Part shown: positions 54,540 through 63,343 of the stretch, in pieces | How the letters are laid out: each line of letters opens with the position of its first letter | Numbering within the stretch: the stretch's first letter is position 1 | Source: DTWD01 sp963662965 | Lineage (GTDB): Bacteria; Acidobacteriota; Vicinamibacteria; Vicinamibacterales; UBA8438 | DNA: 64,000 nt | Assembly: GCA_963662965.1 (NCBI GenBank) | Contig: OY759970.1 | Coordinates: forward strand, 5,146,001-5,210,000 | Reading direction: 5' to 3' | The notes under the pieces: generated by a model | The model's input: only the letters and a program-made list of their open reading frames with translations | Told to the model about the DNA's origin: nothing | Database searches by the model: none | Made by a program: the position numbers and the translations under genes

Positions 54540-54607
54540 CTGCACAGAGGTTTGGGGTCTCGCCCAAACACCATCATCTCGTGGCACTTAGCGGCGCACC
54601 GCGGCCT

Positions 54608-55282
54608 TCACGACGCGCGCAGATGGCCATTCGCAAGGCGCAGGACGCGGTCGCACGCGGCCGCCAGGCCAGCGTTGTGTGTCGCGATCACCGACGTAAG
54701 GCCATATGCCTCGTGCATTTCACGAAGCAGCGCATGCAGCGTCGCGCCGGTTGCCTCATCAAGATCACCGGTCGGCTCGTCGGCCAACAGCAGCGTGGGA
54801 CGCATCACGAGGGCGCGCGCGACGGCGACGCGTTGCTGCTCGCCGCCAGATAGCGTGCCCGGTCGATGGTCGAGCCGGTCGCCAAGACCGACCTGCGTGA
54901 GCAAGGCCTCGGCGCGGGCACGTGTTTCGTGCGCCGGCGCGCCGGCGATCCGCATTGGCATCTCGGCGTTCTCCAGGGCCGAAAACTCCGGGAGCAGATG
55001 ATGAAACTGGAACACGAACCCGACGTGGCGATTCCGGAACCGGACGACCGCGTCGTCACCCAGGGTGTGGAGGTCAGTGTCCCCGATCCGAATCGACCCA
55101 CGTTCGGCGCGGTCGAGCCCGCCAATCACATGAAGCAGCGTGCTCTTTCCAACACCCGACGCGCCGACGATGGCAACCATCTCCCCGACATCAACCGCGA
55201 GATCCAAGCCGTCGATCACGCTCAGTGGCTGCTCGCCGATCTGATACGACTTCGAGAGGCCGCGCACTTCGAGAAAAGGCAT
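54608..55282 (-). CDS. lolD: Lipoprotein-releasing ABC transporter ATPase LolD
   Basis: LolD powers release of lipoproteins from the inner membrane to LolA. The 224-aa ATPase starts at ATG 55282 (MPFLEVRGLSKSY). It has Walker A VGASGVGKSTLLHVIGGLD, Q-loop VFQFHHLLPEFSALEN, signature LSGGEQQRVAVARAL and Walker B LLLADEPTGDLDE. A longer frame to 55438 is antisense-like and rejected. It is 28 bp after the permease gene. Confidence 0.93.
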   Translation of the reverse strand: MPFLEVRGLSKSYQIGEQPLSVIDGLDLAVDVGEMVAIVGASGVGKSTLLHVIGGLDRAERGSIRIGDTDLHTLGDDAVVRFRNRHVGFVFQFHHLLPEFSALENAEMPMRIAGAPAHETRARAEALLTQVGLGDRLDHRPGTLSGGEQQRVAVARALVMRPTLLLADEPTGDLDEATGATLHALLREMHEAYGLTSVIATHNAGLAAACDRVLRLANGHLRAS

Positions 55283-55310
55283 CCGCAGGGACCGGCGAGG
55301 GGACTCCTCC

Positions 55311-56546
55311 CTATTGGAACCGTAAGGCTTCGGCAGGATCGACGCGACCCGCATGGCGCGACGGATAGATCGTCGCCACGAGGCAGACGACGAGGGCGCC
55401 GACCACGACGACGACGAAGTCGGTTGGCTCGACCACAAAGGGCACGTACGGAATCTGATACGCGTCAGGCGGCATCCGTATGACGCGATACCGGTCCATC
55501 ACGGTCGCAATCACGAACCCCGCGACGGCGCCAACGGCGGTGCCCACCACGCCGATAATCGCCCCCTGCAGCATGAAAATCTGGCGCATGCTGCGGACGC
55601 CCGCGCCCATCGTCTTGAGAATGGCGATGTCGCGGCTCTTTTCCATGACCAGCATGACGAGTGACGCCACGATATGGAGCGCGGCCACCAGCATGATGAG
55701 CGCGAGCGCGATCGAGATCGCCATCTTCTCCAGCCAGAGCGCCGAGTACAGCGACTGATTGAGCTGCGTCCAATCGTCCGTCATGTAGGCGACCCCGAGC
55801 GCTTCTGGGATCTGGTCTGCCACCTCCCGCGATGCGTAGATGTCGTCGATGCGGAGCTCCATCATGTCCACCCGGTCCCGACCGAACAGGCGCTGGGCGA
55901 CGTCGATCGACACGTACCCGTAGCTGGTGTCGTACTCGAAGAACCCCATATTGAAGATCCCAACGACCTCGAGACGCCGTGGCCGCGGCAACACGCCCAT
56001 CGGAGTCAGAGTGCCGGTCTGGGTTATCAGACTAATCTCGTCGCCGACGAAGGCGCCGAGACGTTGCGACATTCCCTCGCCGATCACGATCGCCCCGGCC
56101 GCGGTGCCGTCGTAGGACTCGAGGTCGAACCAACTTCCGCGCTCGATCGACGCGGCCACCTCGGTCACACCGGCCTCGAGTGTCGGGTCGATGCCCTTGA
56201 CATTGATGAACGCGTCGCCTTGCCGTGTGCGAGCCAAGCCTCGGCCCTGGATCGACGGTGCGGCAGCAACGACCCGGGGCTGCGCGATCAGCGTCTCGGC
56301 CTCCTTGCGGTAGTCCTCGAACCCCTCGCCGAGCATCTTGTAGACGAACACGTGCGCTTGCGCACCGAGGATGCGATCGCGTACTCCTTGCGACATCCCC
56401 TCCATCAGCGCCAACGCGACGATCAACGCCGTGACGCCGACGGCGACGCTCACCATCGAGATGACCGACGTGCTCGCAAGCGAGGCCTGCTTGCGCCGCG
56501 CGAACAGGTACCGTGTGGCAACATACAGCTCGAAGGACCGGGTCAT
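55311..56546 (-). CDS. lolC: Lipoprotein-releasing ABC transporter permease LolC/LolE
   Basis: A 411-aa inner-membrane permease of the MacB/FtsX type: N-terminal helix (STSVISMVSVAVGVTALIVA), a large periplasmic domain (~residues 50-265), then three helices (ISIALALIMLVAALHIVASL, LQGAIIGVVGTAVGAVAGFV, VVVVVGALVVCLVATIYPS) and the end RVDPAEALRFQ. MEKSRDIAILKTMGA is the coupling motif. One such gene is seen, so it may form homodimers (LolF-like) with LolD. ATG 56546 is preferred. Confidence 0.9.
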   Translation of the reverse strand: MTRSFELYVATRYLFARRKQASLASTSVISMVSVAVGVTALIVALALMEGMSQGVRDRILGAQAHVFVYKMLGEGFEDYRKEAETLIAQPRVVAAAPSIQGRGLARTRQGDAFINVKGIDPTLEAGVTEVAASIERGSWFDLESYDGTAAGAIVIGEGMSQRLGAFVGDEISLITQTGTLTPMGVLPRPRRLEVVGIFNMGFFEYDTSYGYVSIDVAQRLFGRDRVDMMELRIDDIYASREVADQIPEALGVAYMTDDWTQLNQSLYSALWLEKMAISIALALIMLVAALHIVASLVMLVMEKSRDIAILKTMGAGVRSMRQIFMLQGAIIGVVGTAVGAVAGFVIATVMDRYRVIRMPPDAYQIPYVPFVVEPTDFVVVVVGALVVCLVATIYPSRHAGRVDPAEALRFQ

Positions 56547-56606
56547 ATCGCGGACTCCTTCGTGGCGCGACGCCACACGCGTGATCCCTGATTTCGATCC
56601 CGCACG

Positions 56607-58136
56607 CTACTCTTCTCTTTTCGGTCGCATGAGCGGAAACAAGATGACATCGCGGATCGAGGGGCTGTTGGTCAGCAGCATCACGAGACGGTCGATCCCC
56701 ATGCCCTCGCCGCCGGTCGGCGGCAGTCCATACTCCAGCGCCCGGATGTAATCGTCGTCCATGGCGTGAGCCTCGTGGTCACCGGCCTCGCGAGCGCCGA
56801 TCTGCGCCTCAAAGCGGCGCCGTTGCTCGGCCGGGTCATTCAGCTCGCTGAAGGCATTCGCCACTTCCATTCCACCAATGTACAGCTCAAACCGCTCGAC
56901 CGTGTCGGGGTCGTCCGGGCGCTGTTTCGACAGTGGGGACACGTCGGTCGGAAAGTCGTACACAAACGTCGGCTGGATCAGCTGCGCTTCGCACAGGACC
57001 TCGAATACCTCGAGTGCGATCGTGCCGGCGCCGGCGGTGGGTGCCACCTCGATCTCGAGCTCCGCGGCGAGCGCCGCGGCCGTCTCACGGTCGCGTAACA
57101 AGTCGACCGACAGGTCGCGGCCAAGTTTCGCGGCCGCGGCGGCGCGCGCGGCCTCACGCAACGAGAGCCTGGCGAACGGCGCAGCGAAGGAAATCGTGTG
57201 GTCGCCAAAGGTACAGGTCGGCTCGTCGTCGTCGTCGTCGTCGTTCAGGACCGACGACACGACCGCCCCCAGCATCTCCTCCGTCATCACCATCAGCGCC
57301 TCGTAGTCGCTGTAGGCTTCGTAGAACTCGAGCATCGTGAATTCGGGGTTGTGCTGCGTTGAGATCCCTTCGTTGCGGAAGTTGCGGTTAATCTCGTAGA
57401 CCCGCTCGAGGCCGCCGACGACCAGTCGCTTGAGGTAGAGCTCCGGCGCAACCCGGAGATACAGCGGCACGTCGAGCGTGTTGTGATGTGTCACGAACGG
57501 CCGTGCGAGCGCGCCGCCGGCAATCGGCTGCATCATCGGCGTCTCGACTTCCAGATACCCGCGGGCGTTCAGAAACGTGCGGATGGACGCCAGCACGCGG
57601 CTGCGAGTCTCGAACACGGCGCGCGATGCGGCGTTGACGATCAAGTCGAGGTAGCGCTGCCGATAGCGCGTTTCAATGTCGGTGAGTCCGTGCCATTTCT
57701 CCGGCAGCGGCTCGAAGCACTTGGCTAGAAACGTCAGCGACGATGCCCAGACGGTGAGCTCGTCCGTGCGGGTACGGAACAGACGGCCCTCGACGCCCAC
57801 GATGTCGCCTAGGTCGAGCAGCTTCAGGATGCGAAAGTCGCGTTCGCTGACCGAGTCCTTGCGCACGTATACCTGCACGCGCGCGCGGCCGTCCGACAGG
57901 ACGAGGAAGGTCGCCTTTCCGAAACTCCGAATCGCCAGCACTCGTCCGGCCGTCGTCGTCTGCGAACGCTCGGCCTCGAGATCGTCCCGCGATCGCCCGC
58001 CGTGCACCGCGACAATGTCATCGAGGCGATCGGCTCGCACGAAGCGCCCCGGATACGGATCGACGCCAAGCGCCTGAAGCGCCTCATAGTTCGCCCGGCG
58101 CTGCTGCTGTTGGTCGGTGTCTCGTTCGTCAGTCAC
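56607..58136 (-). CDS. lysS: Lysyl-tRNA synthetase (class II)
   Basis: LysRS charges tRNA-Lys. The 509-aa enzyme starts at GTG 58136, one base after the nusB stop. It has the OB-fold anticodon domain (AGRVLAIRSFGKATFLVLSD), motif 1 RTFLNARGYLEVETPMM, motif 2 YEINRNFRNEGISTQHNPEF and motif 3 GGEGMGIDRLVMLLTNS. A run of six Asp (residues ~297-306, NDDDDDDE) encoded by GTC repeats on the plus strand is an odd insertion in the catalytic domain. Confidence 0.95.
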   Translation of the reverse strand: MTDERDTDQQQQRRANYEALQALGVDPYPGRFVRADRLDDIVAVHGGRSRDDLEAERSQTTTAGRVLAIRSFGKATFLVLSDGRARVQVYVRKDSVSERDFRILKLLDLGDIVGVEGRLFRTRTDELTVWASSLTFLAKCFEPLPEKWHGLTDIETRYRQRYLDLIVNAASRAVFETRSRVLASIRTFLNARGYLEVETPMMQPIAGGALARPFVTHHNTLDVPLYLRVAPELYLKRLVVGGLERVYEINRNFRNEGISTQHNPEFTMLEFYEAYSDYEALMVMTEEMLGAVVSSVLNDDDDDDEPTCTFGDHTISFAAPFARLSLREAARAAAAAKLGRDLSVDLLRDRETAAALAAELEIEVAPTAGAGTIALEVFEVLCEAQLIQPTFVYDFPTDVSPLSKQRPDDPDTVERFELYIGGMEVANAFSELNDPAEQRRRFEAQIGAREAGDHEAHAMDDDYIRALEYGLPPTGGEGMGIDRLVMLLTNSPSIRDVILFPLMRPKREE

Positions 58137-58137
58137 G

Positions 58138-58587
58138 TCAGTCCTTCGGGCTCCTAGGAACCGCCGAACGGCGCACGCCGTCGAGCACGCCGTTGACGAA
58201 TCCGACCGCCTGGTCGCCACTGAAGGTCTTCGTGAGCTCGAGCGCCTCGTCGATCACCACCGCGACGGGCGTCTCCGCCTGCAGCAGCTCGTAGACCCCC
58301 ATCCGGATGATCAAACGGTCGACCACCGCCATGCGGGACAGGCGCCAGTGGTCCGCCTGCCGCTCGATCAGCGGATCGATCGTCCCGAGCGCGCCCACCG
58401 TCCCCTGCGCGAGGTCGACGGCAAAGGCTTGGCGCGTGGCCGGTGCCGGATGCACCGACCAGAACAGCGCGAGGGCGTCGTCGCGCTCACCCTCGCCGAT
58501 GCTTCCGACCTCCCACTGATACAGGAGCTGGAGTGCCGCCTCCCGGCCGCGATGCCGTTCCGTGCGCCGCTTGGACTCGTCGTTCAT
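58138..58587 (-). CDS. nusB: Transcription antitermination factor NusB
   Basis: NusB joins NusE (S10) at boxA to prevent termination in rRNA operons. The 149-aa protein starts at ATG 58587 (NDESKRRTERHRGREAALQL). It has LLYQWEVGSIGEGERDDAL, LSRMAVVDRLIIRMGVYELL and VVIDEALELTKTFSGDQAVG. A longer frame runs through a family B repeat and is rejected. Confidence 0.92.
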   Translation of the reverse strand: MNDESKRRTERHRGREAALQLLYQWEVGSIGEGERDDALALFWSVHPAPATRQAFAVDLAQGTVGALGTIDPLIERQADHWRLSRMAVVDRLIIRMGVYELLQAETPVAVVIDEALELTKTFSGDQAVGFVNGVLDGVRRSAVPRSPKD

Positions 58588-58588
58588 T

Positions 58589-58690
58589 AGACGGGGCTTC
58601 GCCCCGAAAACCCCCGCGGACGCTCCGCGGGGTCCCCAAGAGCCCCCTCCGCGACCGCGAGGCGCGCCGTGCGCGCCTTGGCCCACACCC
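58589..58690. repeat. GC-rich intergenic repeat, family B copy 5
   Basis: Contains GACGGGGCTTCGCCCCGAAA, CGCGGACGCTCCGCGGGGTC and GGCGCGCCGTGCGCGCCTTG, as in other copies, and separates ribH from nusB. The GACGGGGC/GCCCCG portions are strong local hairpins. Confidence 0.7.
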
Positions 58691-58695
58691 ACGGC

Positions 58696-59193
58696 TTACC
58701 GGTCGGCCGGCAATTTCGCGATGACGTTCGCCAGCTGGACCGCGGCCAGCGCCGCTTCGCGTCCCTTGTTCGACGGACCGTCGCTGGCTCGGCTCTCAGC
58801 CTCTTCCCGGGTATTGGTCGTGAGGATGCCAAAGGTGATCGGGACGCCGGTCTCCTGCGACGCGGTCATGATCCCGTGGGACACGGCCGAGGCGATGTAG
58901 TCAAAGTGGGGCGTCTCTCCCCGAATAACGCAACCGAGACAGACCACCGCGTCAACCGATCCCAACTCGGCGGCACGGCGGGCGGCAAGCGGTATCTCGA
59001 ACGCGCCGGGCACCTCGACCACGGTGACGGGATCAGTCCCGGTACCGGTGGACACGGCACCCGCCTGTCGCAGCGCGGCGATCGCTCCGTCGCAGAGCGC
59101 ACCGGTAATAGAGCGGTGATATACCGACACCACGATCGCGAAACGGAGGCTCGACGCGTCGGTCGCGCCCTCGATACGCGGCGTATCCTTCAT
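58696..59193 (-). CDS. ribH: 6,7-dimethyl-8-ribityllumazine synthase
   Basis: RibH makes the lumazine precursor of riboflavin. The 165-aa protein starts at ATG 59193 (MKDTPRIEGATDASSLRFAI). It has VEVPGAFEIPLAARR, VCLGCVIRGETPHFDYIAS, ITFGILTTNTREEAESRA and GREAALAAVQLANVIAKL. The ATG overlaps the enoyl-CoA hydratase stop (ATGA). No other rib gene is nearby. Confidence 0.94.
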   Translation of the reverse strand: MKDTPRIEGATDASSLRFAIVVSVYHRSITGALCDGAIAALRQAGAVSTGTGTDPVTVVEVPGAFEIPLAARRAAELGSVDAVVCLGCVIRGETPHFDYIASAVSHGIMTASQETGVPITFGILTTNTREEAESRASDGPSNKGREAALAAVQLANVIAKLPADR

Positions 59194-59972
59194 GAGCCGG
59201 TAAATCGCGGACGGCGCTTGTCGAGGAATGCGCGCGTCCCCTCTCGCCAGTCGTCGGTCGCGGCAGCGAGGCCGAAGAGGGACGCCTCCCAGGCGCACCC
59301 GTCGCTCAACGTCATGCCGAGCCCATCGCGTACCGCCGCGAGGATGTAACGCATTGCGATCGGCGCCTGCGCGGCGAGCTGCTGCGCGAGCGCCTGCACT
59401 GTGCCGGCCAGCTCGGCGGCCGGCACCACGCGATTGACGAGACCCCTACGCCACGCTTCGTCTGCGGTGATCGGCTGGCCCGTCAGCATGATCTCGAGGG
59501 CGCGCCCGCTTCCCACGAGCCGCGCGAGACGCTGCGTTCCTCCGTAGCCGGGTATGAGTCCGAGCGAAATCTCCGGTTGACCGAAACGCGCGGTGTCGGC
59601 GGCAATCCGAAGTGTGCAGGCCATGGCGATCTCGCAGCCCCCGCCGAGCGCATAGCCATTGATGGCCGCGATGACCGGTTTGCCCATCTGCTCGAGGTCG
59701 GCACATGCGGCCTGCCCGCGGCGAGCTTGTGCCTCGGCCGCCGTCGGCGTCAGCGGCGCGAGCTCGTTGATGTCCGCACCCGCCACGAACGCCTTCTCGC
59801 CAGCGCCGGTCAACACGACGACCCGCACCGCAGTGTCGGCCGCCAGCTCGCCGGTGGCACGTTGGAGCTCGTCGAGTGTCGTCGCGTTGAGCGCGTTCAG
59901 CACCGCCGGCCGATTGACCGTTACCGTCGCGACGCCGTCCGTGCGCTCAACGATCACATTCTCGTAGGTCAT
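59190..59972 (-). CDS. Enoyl-CoA hydratase/isomerase family protein
   Basis: A 260-aa crotonase-fold enzyme: VTVNRPAVLNALNATTLDEL, AFVAGADINELAPL, INGYALGGGCEIAMACTLRI with the first catalytic Glu region, EISLGLIPGYGGTQRLARLV with the second Glu, and LVNRVVPAAEL. Both acidic residues are present, so it is likely an active short-chain enoyl-CoA hydratase of fatty-acid or butyrate-type metabolism. It overlaps vanZ and ribH by 4 bases each. Confidence 0.92.
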   Translation of the reverse strand: MTYENVIVERTDGVATVTVNRPAVLNALNATTLDELQRATGELAADTAVRVVVLTGAGEKAFVAGADINELAPLTPTAAEAQARRGQAACADLEQMGKPVIAAINGYALGGGCEIAMACTLRIAADTARFGQPEISLGLIPGYGGTQRLARLVGSGRALEIMLTGQPITADEAWRRGLVNRVVPAAELAGTVQALAQQLAAQAPIAMRYILAAVRDGLGMTLSDGCAWEASLFGLAAATDDWREGTRAFLDKRRPRFTGS

Positions 59973-60370
59973 CGTGCGGTTCGATCGGCAAGAACTATAC
60001 TCCACGCCCAAACCCCGCCGGTCCCGAGGACTGCCCCGCAGGCGTCAGCCACGAGGTCACGAAGCTCGGGCGTCCGACCCGGCACAAGCGACTGATGGAT
60101 CTCGTCGGTGAGACCGTACGCCACCGCGAGCAGGACCGCCGTGATGGTGGTACGCGCCGTTACCTGCTTCCACTGCGCGTCGGTGACCCCACGGAGGAAT
60201 GCGACTCCGAGAGCGGCGTACGCGACGGCGTGCGCACCAACGTCCGGCAAGGCTGATGGCGTCGGGGGCGACGACAAGCCTGACACCACGAAAATCGACG
60301 CCATCACGCCGACGGCGGGACCCCACACCGACAGGACACGGTCGCGGTCGGCGTGACGAAGCCGGCTCAT
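59969..60370 (-). CDS. VanZ-family membrane protein
   Basis: A 133-aa protein with about four transmembrane segments: VWGPAVGVMASIFVVSGLSS, DVGAHAVAYAALGVAFLRG, TITAVLLAVAYGLTDEIHQS and ACGAVLGTGGVWAWSIVL. The DEIHQSLVPGR motif (~residue 90) marks VanZ-like proteins. Function is unknown outside teicoplanin-resistance operons. It is coupled by overlaps to its neighbours. Confidence 0.83.
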   Translation of the reverse strand: MSRLRHADRDRVLSVWGPAVGVMASIFVVSGLSSPPTPSALPDVGAHAVAYAALGVAFLRGVTDAQWKQVTARTTITAVLLAVAYGLTDEIHQSLVPGRTPELRDLVADACGAVLGTGGVWAWSIVLADRTAR

Positions 60371-60540
60371 AGCGGGAAGGGGTACATCAGCCAGCTAAAG
60401 ACGACCGCGGCTAGGATGAAGCCCGCAAAGATGGCGCCTCCGAGCCGCAGCTGCTCGCCTGGCTCGTCCCGCATCAACACCGCAAAGACGAGAGACACGA
60501 ATCCGGCAAACAACGTCATCAGGATGAAGTGGCTCGCCAT
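60367..60540 (-). CDS. 57-aa two-helix membrane protein
   Basis: ATG 60540 opens MASHFILMTLFAGFVSLVFA, a polar loop MRDEPGEQLR, then a second helix (FAGFILAAVVFSWLMYPF) and TGA, whose bases overlap the vanZ ATG (ATGA). The two-helix hairpin and the coupling overlap support a real small gene. No known family is recognised. Confidence 0.68.
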   Translation of the reverse strand: MASHFILMTLFAGFVSLVFAVLMRDEPGEQLRLGGAIFAGFILAAVVFSWLMYPFPL

Positions 60541-60561
60541 CGCTGCGTCCTGTCCGCACCC

Positions 60562-60951
60562 CTACTTGCGCCCAAGCGCGATGTCGAACGCATCCATCAC
60601 CACGAGCATGTTCAGGAGACCAGACACGATGAGGAACGAGTTTCCATATTCGTACGTCGTCGCCACCACGCGACCGTCGCCAGCGCCAAGGGCACGAGCG
60701 AGGAAATACACCGCGCCGATGCCAAGGTCGGCCAGTGCCGCTAAGGTGACGAGCGGCTGCGAGGGATCGATCGGGAACAGCTCGCCTTCCAGCACCAGTC
60801 CGACGACGAACATCAACGGCAACGCGACGAGAAAAATGACGCCTTTCGACAACTGCCCCAACCAGAGATGGCCCGCACCTGGAATCGCCCATGCGATCGC
60901 GCTAACGAACAGCGCCGCACTCGGCTCCGTGGTCTTGGCACCTGTCGACAC
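60562..60951 (-). CDS. Small membrane protein, DUF6677-like
   Basis: A 129-aa protein from GTG 60951 with four hydrophobic segments. The first contains AWAIPGAGHLWLGQLSKGVI, a TM2-like turn (PGAGHxxxGQ with KG). The last has SFLIVSGLLNMLVVMDAFDI. The acidobacterial DUF6677 family has this appearance; assignment is from memory of the pattern. Role unknown. It heads the small-membrane-protein/vanZ/enoyl-CoA hydratase/ribH run. Confidence 0.7.
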   Translation of the reverse strand: MSTGAKTTEPSAALFVSAIAWAIPGAGHLWLGQLSKGVIFLVALPLMFVVGLVLEGELFPIDPSQPLVTLAALADLGIGAVYFLARALGAGDGRVVATTYEYGNSFLIVSGLLNMLVVMDAFDIALGRK

Positions 60952-60979
60952 GGTTCTTAATATTAGTGTCCAAGCTCAG

Positions 60980-61033
60980 ACTGTGGGAATATCGCCTTCG
61001 GTCTCATCACTCACCGTCAGGCGCTTCCCCCAG
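60980..61033. repeat. Dispersed ~54-bp palindrome, family A copy 6
   Basis: Ends ACTGTGGGAATATCGCC and GGCGCTTCCCCCAG. The DUF2085 coding sequence ends inside it, so its last residues are repeat-derived. Confidence 0.85.
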
Positions 61034-61555
61034 GTCCCCTGGCTCCCTCGTTAGTGGGGGCCCCGATACCCCACGCCACTCGGTCGCCGCCAAGCTCACG
61101 TTCCCCATCATCCACACCACGGCGGCACCGAGCGGCAACCCAGCGAGCGCGCGGCCGACATTGCCAGGATCGACGACCCCACCGATCTCTGCCACGAAAC
61201 TCGCGACGGTCGGAACGGCGGCGACGAGGATCAGTGTCCGCGCGGTGCGATGAGGGAGTGAGGGGCGCGCACCGGCCACCAGCGTCATCAGAACGCCCAG
61301 TGCCGCGAGGGCGGCGCCACCATAGAGGCCACTGCATCGCGCGCAGACCGGAAGCTGCACGCCCCACGCGGAGAACGAACGAGCAGCCTGCTGATGACAG
61401 AGGGCGCTACTGACCACGTAGGTGGCGGTACCTGCAACAAACTGCCCATCCGCCGGCGGATGGTGGGTGATCGCGAACGGTGCCGCCAGGAGCACCGCGC
61501 CCCAGCCGACCGTGCCACACATGACGGCGACGACGACGAAAGGTTTACAGCGCAT
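61007..61555 (-). CDS. DUF2085 membrane protein
   Basis: A 182-aa protein with about four transmembrane helices. The family motif is SALCHQQAARSFSAWG followed by LPVCARCSGLYGGAA (~residues 51-80), with conserved Cys/His that may bind a metal or disulfide. The C-terminal GPPLTREPGDLGEAPDGE is encoded by a family A repeat and its flank, so the original C-terminus has been replaced or extended. Function unknown. Start ATG 61555 overlaps the PfkB gene by 11 bases. Confidence 0.82.
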   Translation of the reverse strand: MRCKPFVVVAVMCGTVGWGAVLLAAPFAITHHPPADGQFVAGTATYVVSSALCHQQAARSFSAWGVQLPVCARCSGLYGGAALAALGVLMTLVAGARPSLPHRTARTLILVAAVPTVASFVAEIGGVVDPGNVGRALAGLPLGAAVVWMMGNVSLAATEWRGVSGPPLTREPGDLGEAPDGE

Positions 61556-62456
61556 CGAAATGGGTCAGCCGCTTGAAGGCCTCGAACCGGGCGCGGATGT
61601 CGTCGTCGCTCAAGCTCAGCAGTCGGGCGAGGCCGAAGTCCTCGACCGAGAGCGACGCCATCGCGCTCCCGCAGATGACCGCGCGCGTGACGACCTCATC
61701 CGACAGGTCAGCCGCGGCCGCAAGGTACCCGACGAATCCACCGGCAAACGTGTCGCCGGCACCCGTCGGGTCGAGTACGTCCTCGAGCGGGAGACCAGGC
61801 GTCGCAAAGAACCCGTCACCGTGGGTCATCAGAACCCCGTGCTCGCCACGCTTGATCACGACGCGAGACGGTCCCATCTGGAGGATGCCGCGCGCGGCTT
61901 TGACCAGGTTCGACTCGCCGCTCAGGAGGCGCGCTTCCTCGTCGTTGATCACGATGGCGTGCACGCGTTTCAGTACGGCGCGAAGCTCCGCCGGCGTGCC
62001 TTCGATCCAGTAGTTCATCGTATCGAGCGCGACGAACTCCGGCGCCTCCACCTGCTCGAGCACTTCGAGTTGAAGTGCGGGATGAATGTTGGCGAGGAAG
62101 ACGACGGGGCTGGTCCGGAACGTCTCGGGAATGTGGGGCCGGAAGTCCTCGAAGACATTGAGGTGAGTGTAAATCGTCTCCCGACTGTTGAGGTCGAAAC
62201 CGTACTCGCCTTTCCACCGAAACGTCTCGCCCGAGACACGCTGGAGCCCCGCGAGATCGATTGATCGCCCTCCAAACACCTGCATCTGCGTCTCACCGAA
62301 ATCGTCTCCGACGACGGCAACGAGTCGGACATCCGTGAAGAAAGATGCCGCAACACTGAAGAACGTCGCCGCGCCCCCGATGACCCGCGAGACCTCGCCG
62401 AACGGGGTCCTGATGGAGTCAAACGCAACGGACCCGACGGTCAAGACCGGGCGCAT
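61545..62456 (-). CDS. PfkB-family sugar/nucleoside kinase
   Basis: A 303-aa ribokinase-like kinase: VLTVGSVAFDSIRTPFGE at the N-terminus, VIGGAATFFSVAASFFTDV, VVIKRGEHGVLM and the signature DPTGAGDTFAGGFVGYLA with the catalytic Asp (~residue 228). The substrate is not fixed by sequence; adenosine or a sugar is possible. The ATG shares a base with the mtnP stop (TGATG), so it may act on a purine or pentose product of that pathway. Confidence 0.88.
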   Translation of the reverse strand: MRPVLTVGSVAFDSIRTPFGEVSRVIGGAATFFSVAASFFTDVRLVAVVGDDFGETQMQVFGGRSIDLAGLQRVSGETFRWKGEYGFDLNSRETIYTHLNVFEDFRPHIPETFRTSPVVFLANIHPALQLEVLEQVEAPEFVALDTMNYWIEGTPAELRAVLKRVHAIVINDEEARLLSGESNLVKAARGILQMGPSRVVIKRGEHGVLMTHGDGFFATPGLPLEDVLDPTGAGDTFAGGFVGYLAAAADLSDEVVTRAVICGSAMASLSVEDFGLARLLSLSDDDIRARFEAFKRLTHFDAL

Positions 62457-63328
62457 CAGCCCACATACCTCTCGATCAGCGGTGCCAACTTGGACCGCGT
62501 GTCCGGCGGCATCGCTTCAGGTCGCGTGATGATGGCGCCGGCAAGCGCACTCGCGCACTCACAACCACGCTCGACCGGCAGTCGCGAGACGAGGTTGGCA
62601 ATGATCCGTTGGGCCATGGTCGCATTGGCCTGCAACGTCTCGATGATCATGTCGACGGTCACCTGGTCGTGGTCCGGGTGCCAGCAATCGTAGTCGGTCA
62701 CGAGCGCGAGCGTCGCAAAGCAGATTTCCGCCTCGCGTGCCAGTTTCGCTTCCTGCAGGTTGGTCATGCCGATGATGTCCATCTTCCACGACCGATAGAG
62801 CTCCGATTCGGCCAGCGTCGAGAACTGCGGCCCCTCCATGCAGAGATAGGTCCCTCCTCGATGAACCGTGGCCCCGACCTCGTTCGTGGCGTCGGCGGCA
62901 ATACCGCTCAGCGAGGGACACAGCGGGTGGGCAAACGACACGTGCGCCACAATCCCGCTACCAAAGAACGTACTGATGCGACCGCGCGTTCGGTCGAGGA
63001 ACTGGTCCGGCACCACGATATCCTGTGGCCGGTACTGCTCCTGCAGGCTCCCCACGGCGCTCGCCGACACGATCCAGTCGACGCCGAGCGTTTTCATCCC
63101 GAAGATATTGGCGCGGAAATTGAGCTCGGACGGCAGAATGTGATGGCCGTGGCCGTGACGGGCGAGAAAGGCGACCCGCTGCCCGTGCAGCGTGCCGGTC
63201 ACATAGGGTGCCGACGGCGCGCCGAACGGCGTGGTGATTTCCCGCTCCTCGCGGTCCGCGAGGTCGGCCATGTCGTAGAGCCCGCTTCCACCGATGATTC
63301 CGATCCGGATCTTGTCGTCCGTAGCCAT
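62456..63328 (-). CDS. mtnP: S-methyl-5'-thioadenosine phosphorylase
   Basis: MtnP cleaves methylthioadenosine to adenine and methylthioribose-1-phosphate. The 290-aa protein has IRIGIIGGSGLYDMADLAD, FLARHGHGHHILPSELNFRA, NIFGMKTLGVDWIVSASAVG, YLCMEGPQFSTLAESELYRS and VTDYDCWHPDHDQVTVDM. ATG 63328 is preferred to a GTG three codons earlier. In futalosine-pathway organisms a related phosphorylase may also process futalosine derivatives; that is not shown here. Confidence 0.92.
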   Translation of the reverse strand: MATDDKIRIGIIGGSGLYDMADLADREEREITTPFGAPSAPYVTGTLHGQRVAFLARHGHGHHILPSELNFRANIFGMKTLGVDWIVSASAVGSLQEQYRPQDIVVPDQFLDRTRGRISTFFGSGIVAHVSFAHPLCPSLSGIAADATNEVGATVHRGGTYLCMEGPQFSTLAESELYRSWKMDIIGMTNLQEAKLAREAEICFATLALVTDYDCWHPDHDQVTVDMIIETLQANATMAQRIIANLVSRLPVERGCECASALAGAIITRPEAMPPDTRSKLAPLIERYVG

Positions 63329-63343
63329 GATGAACACGCGCGG

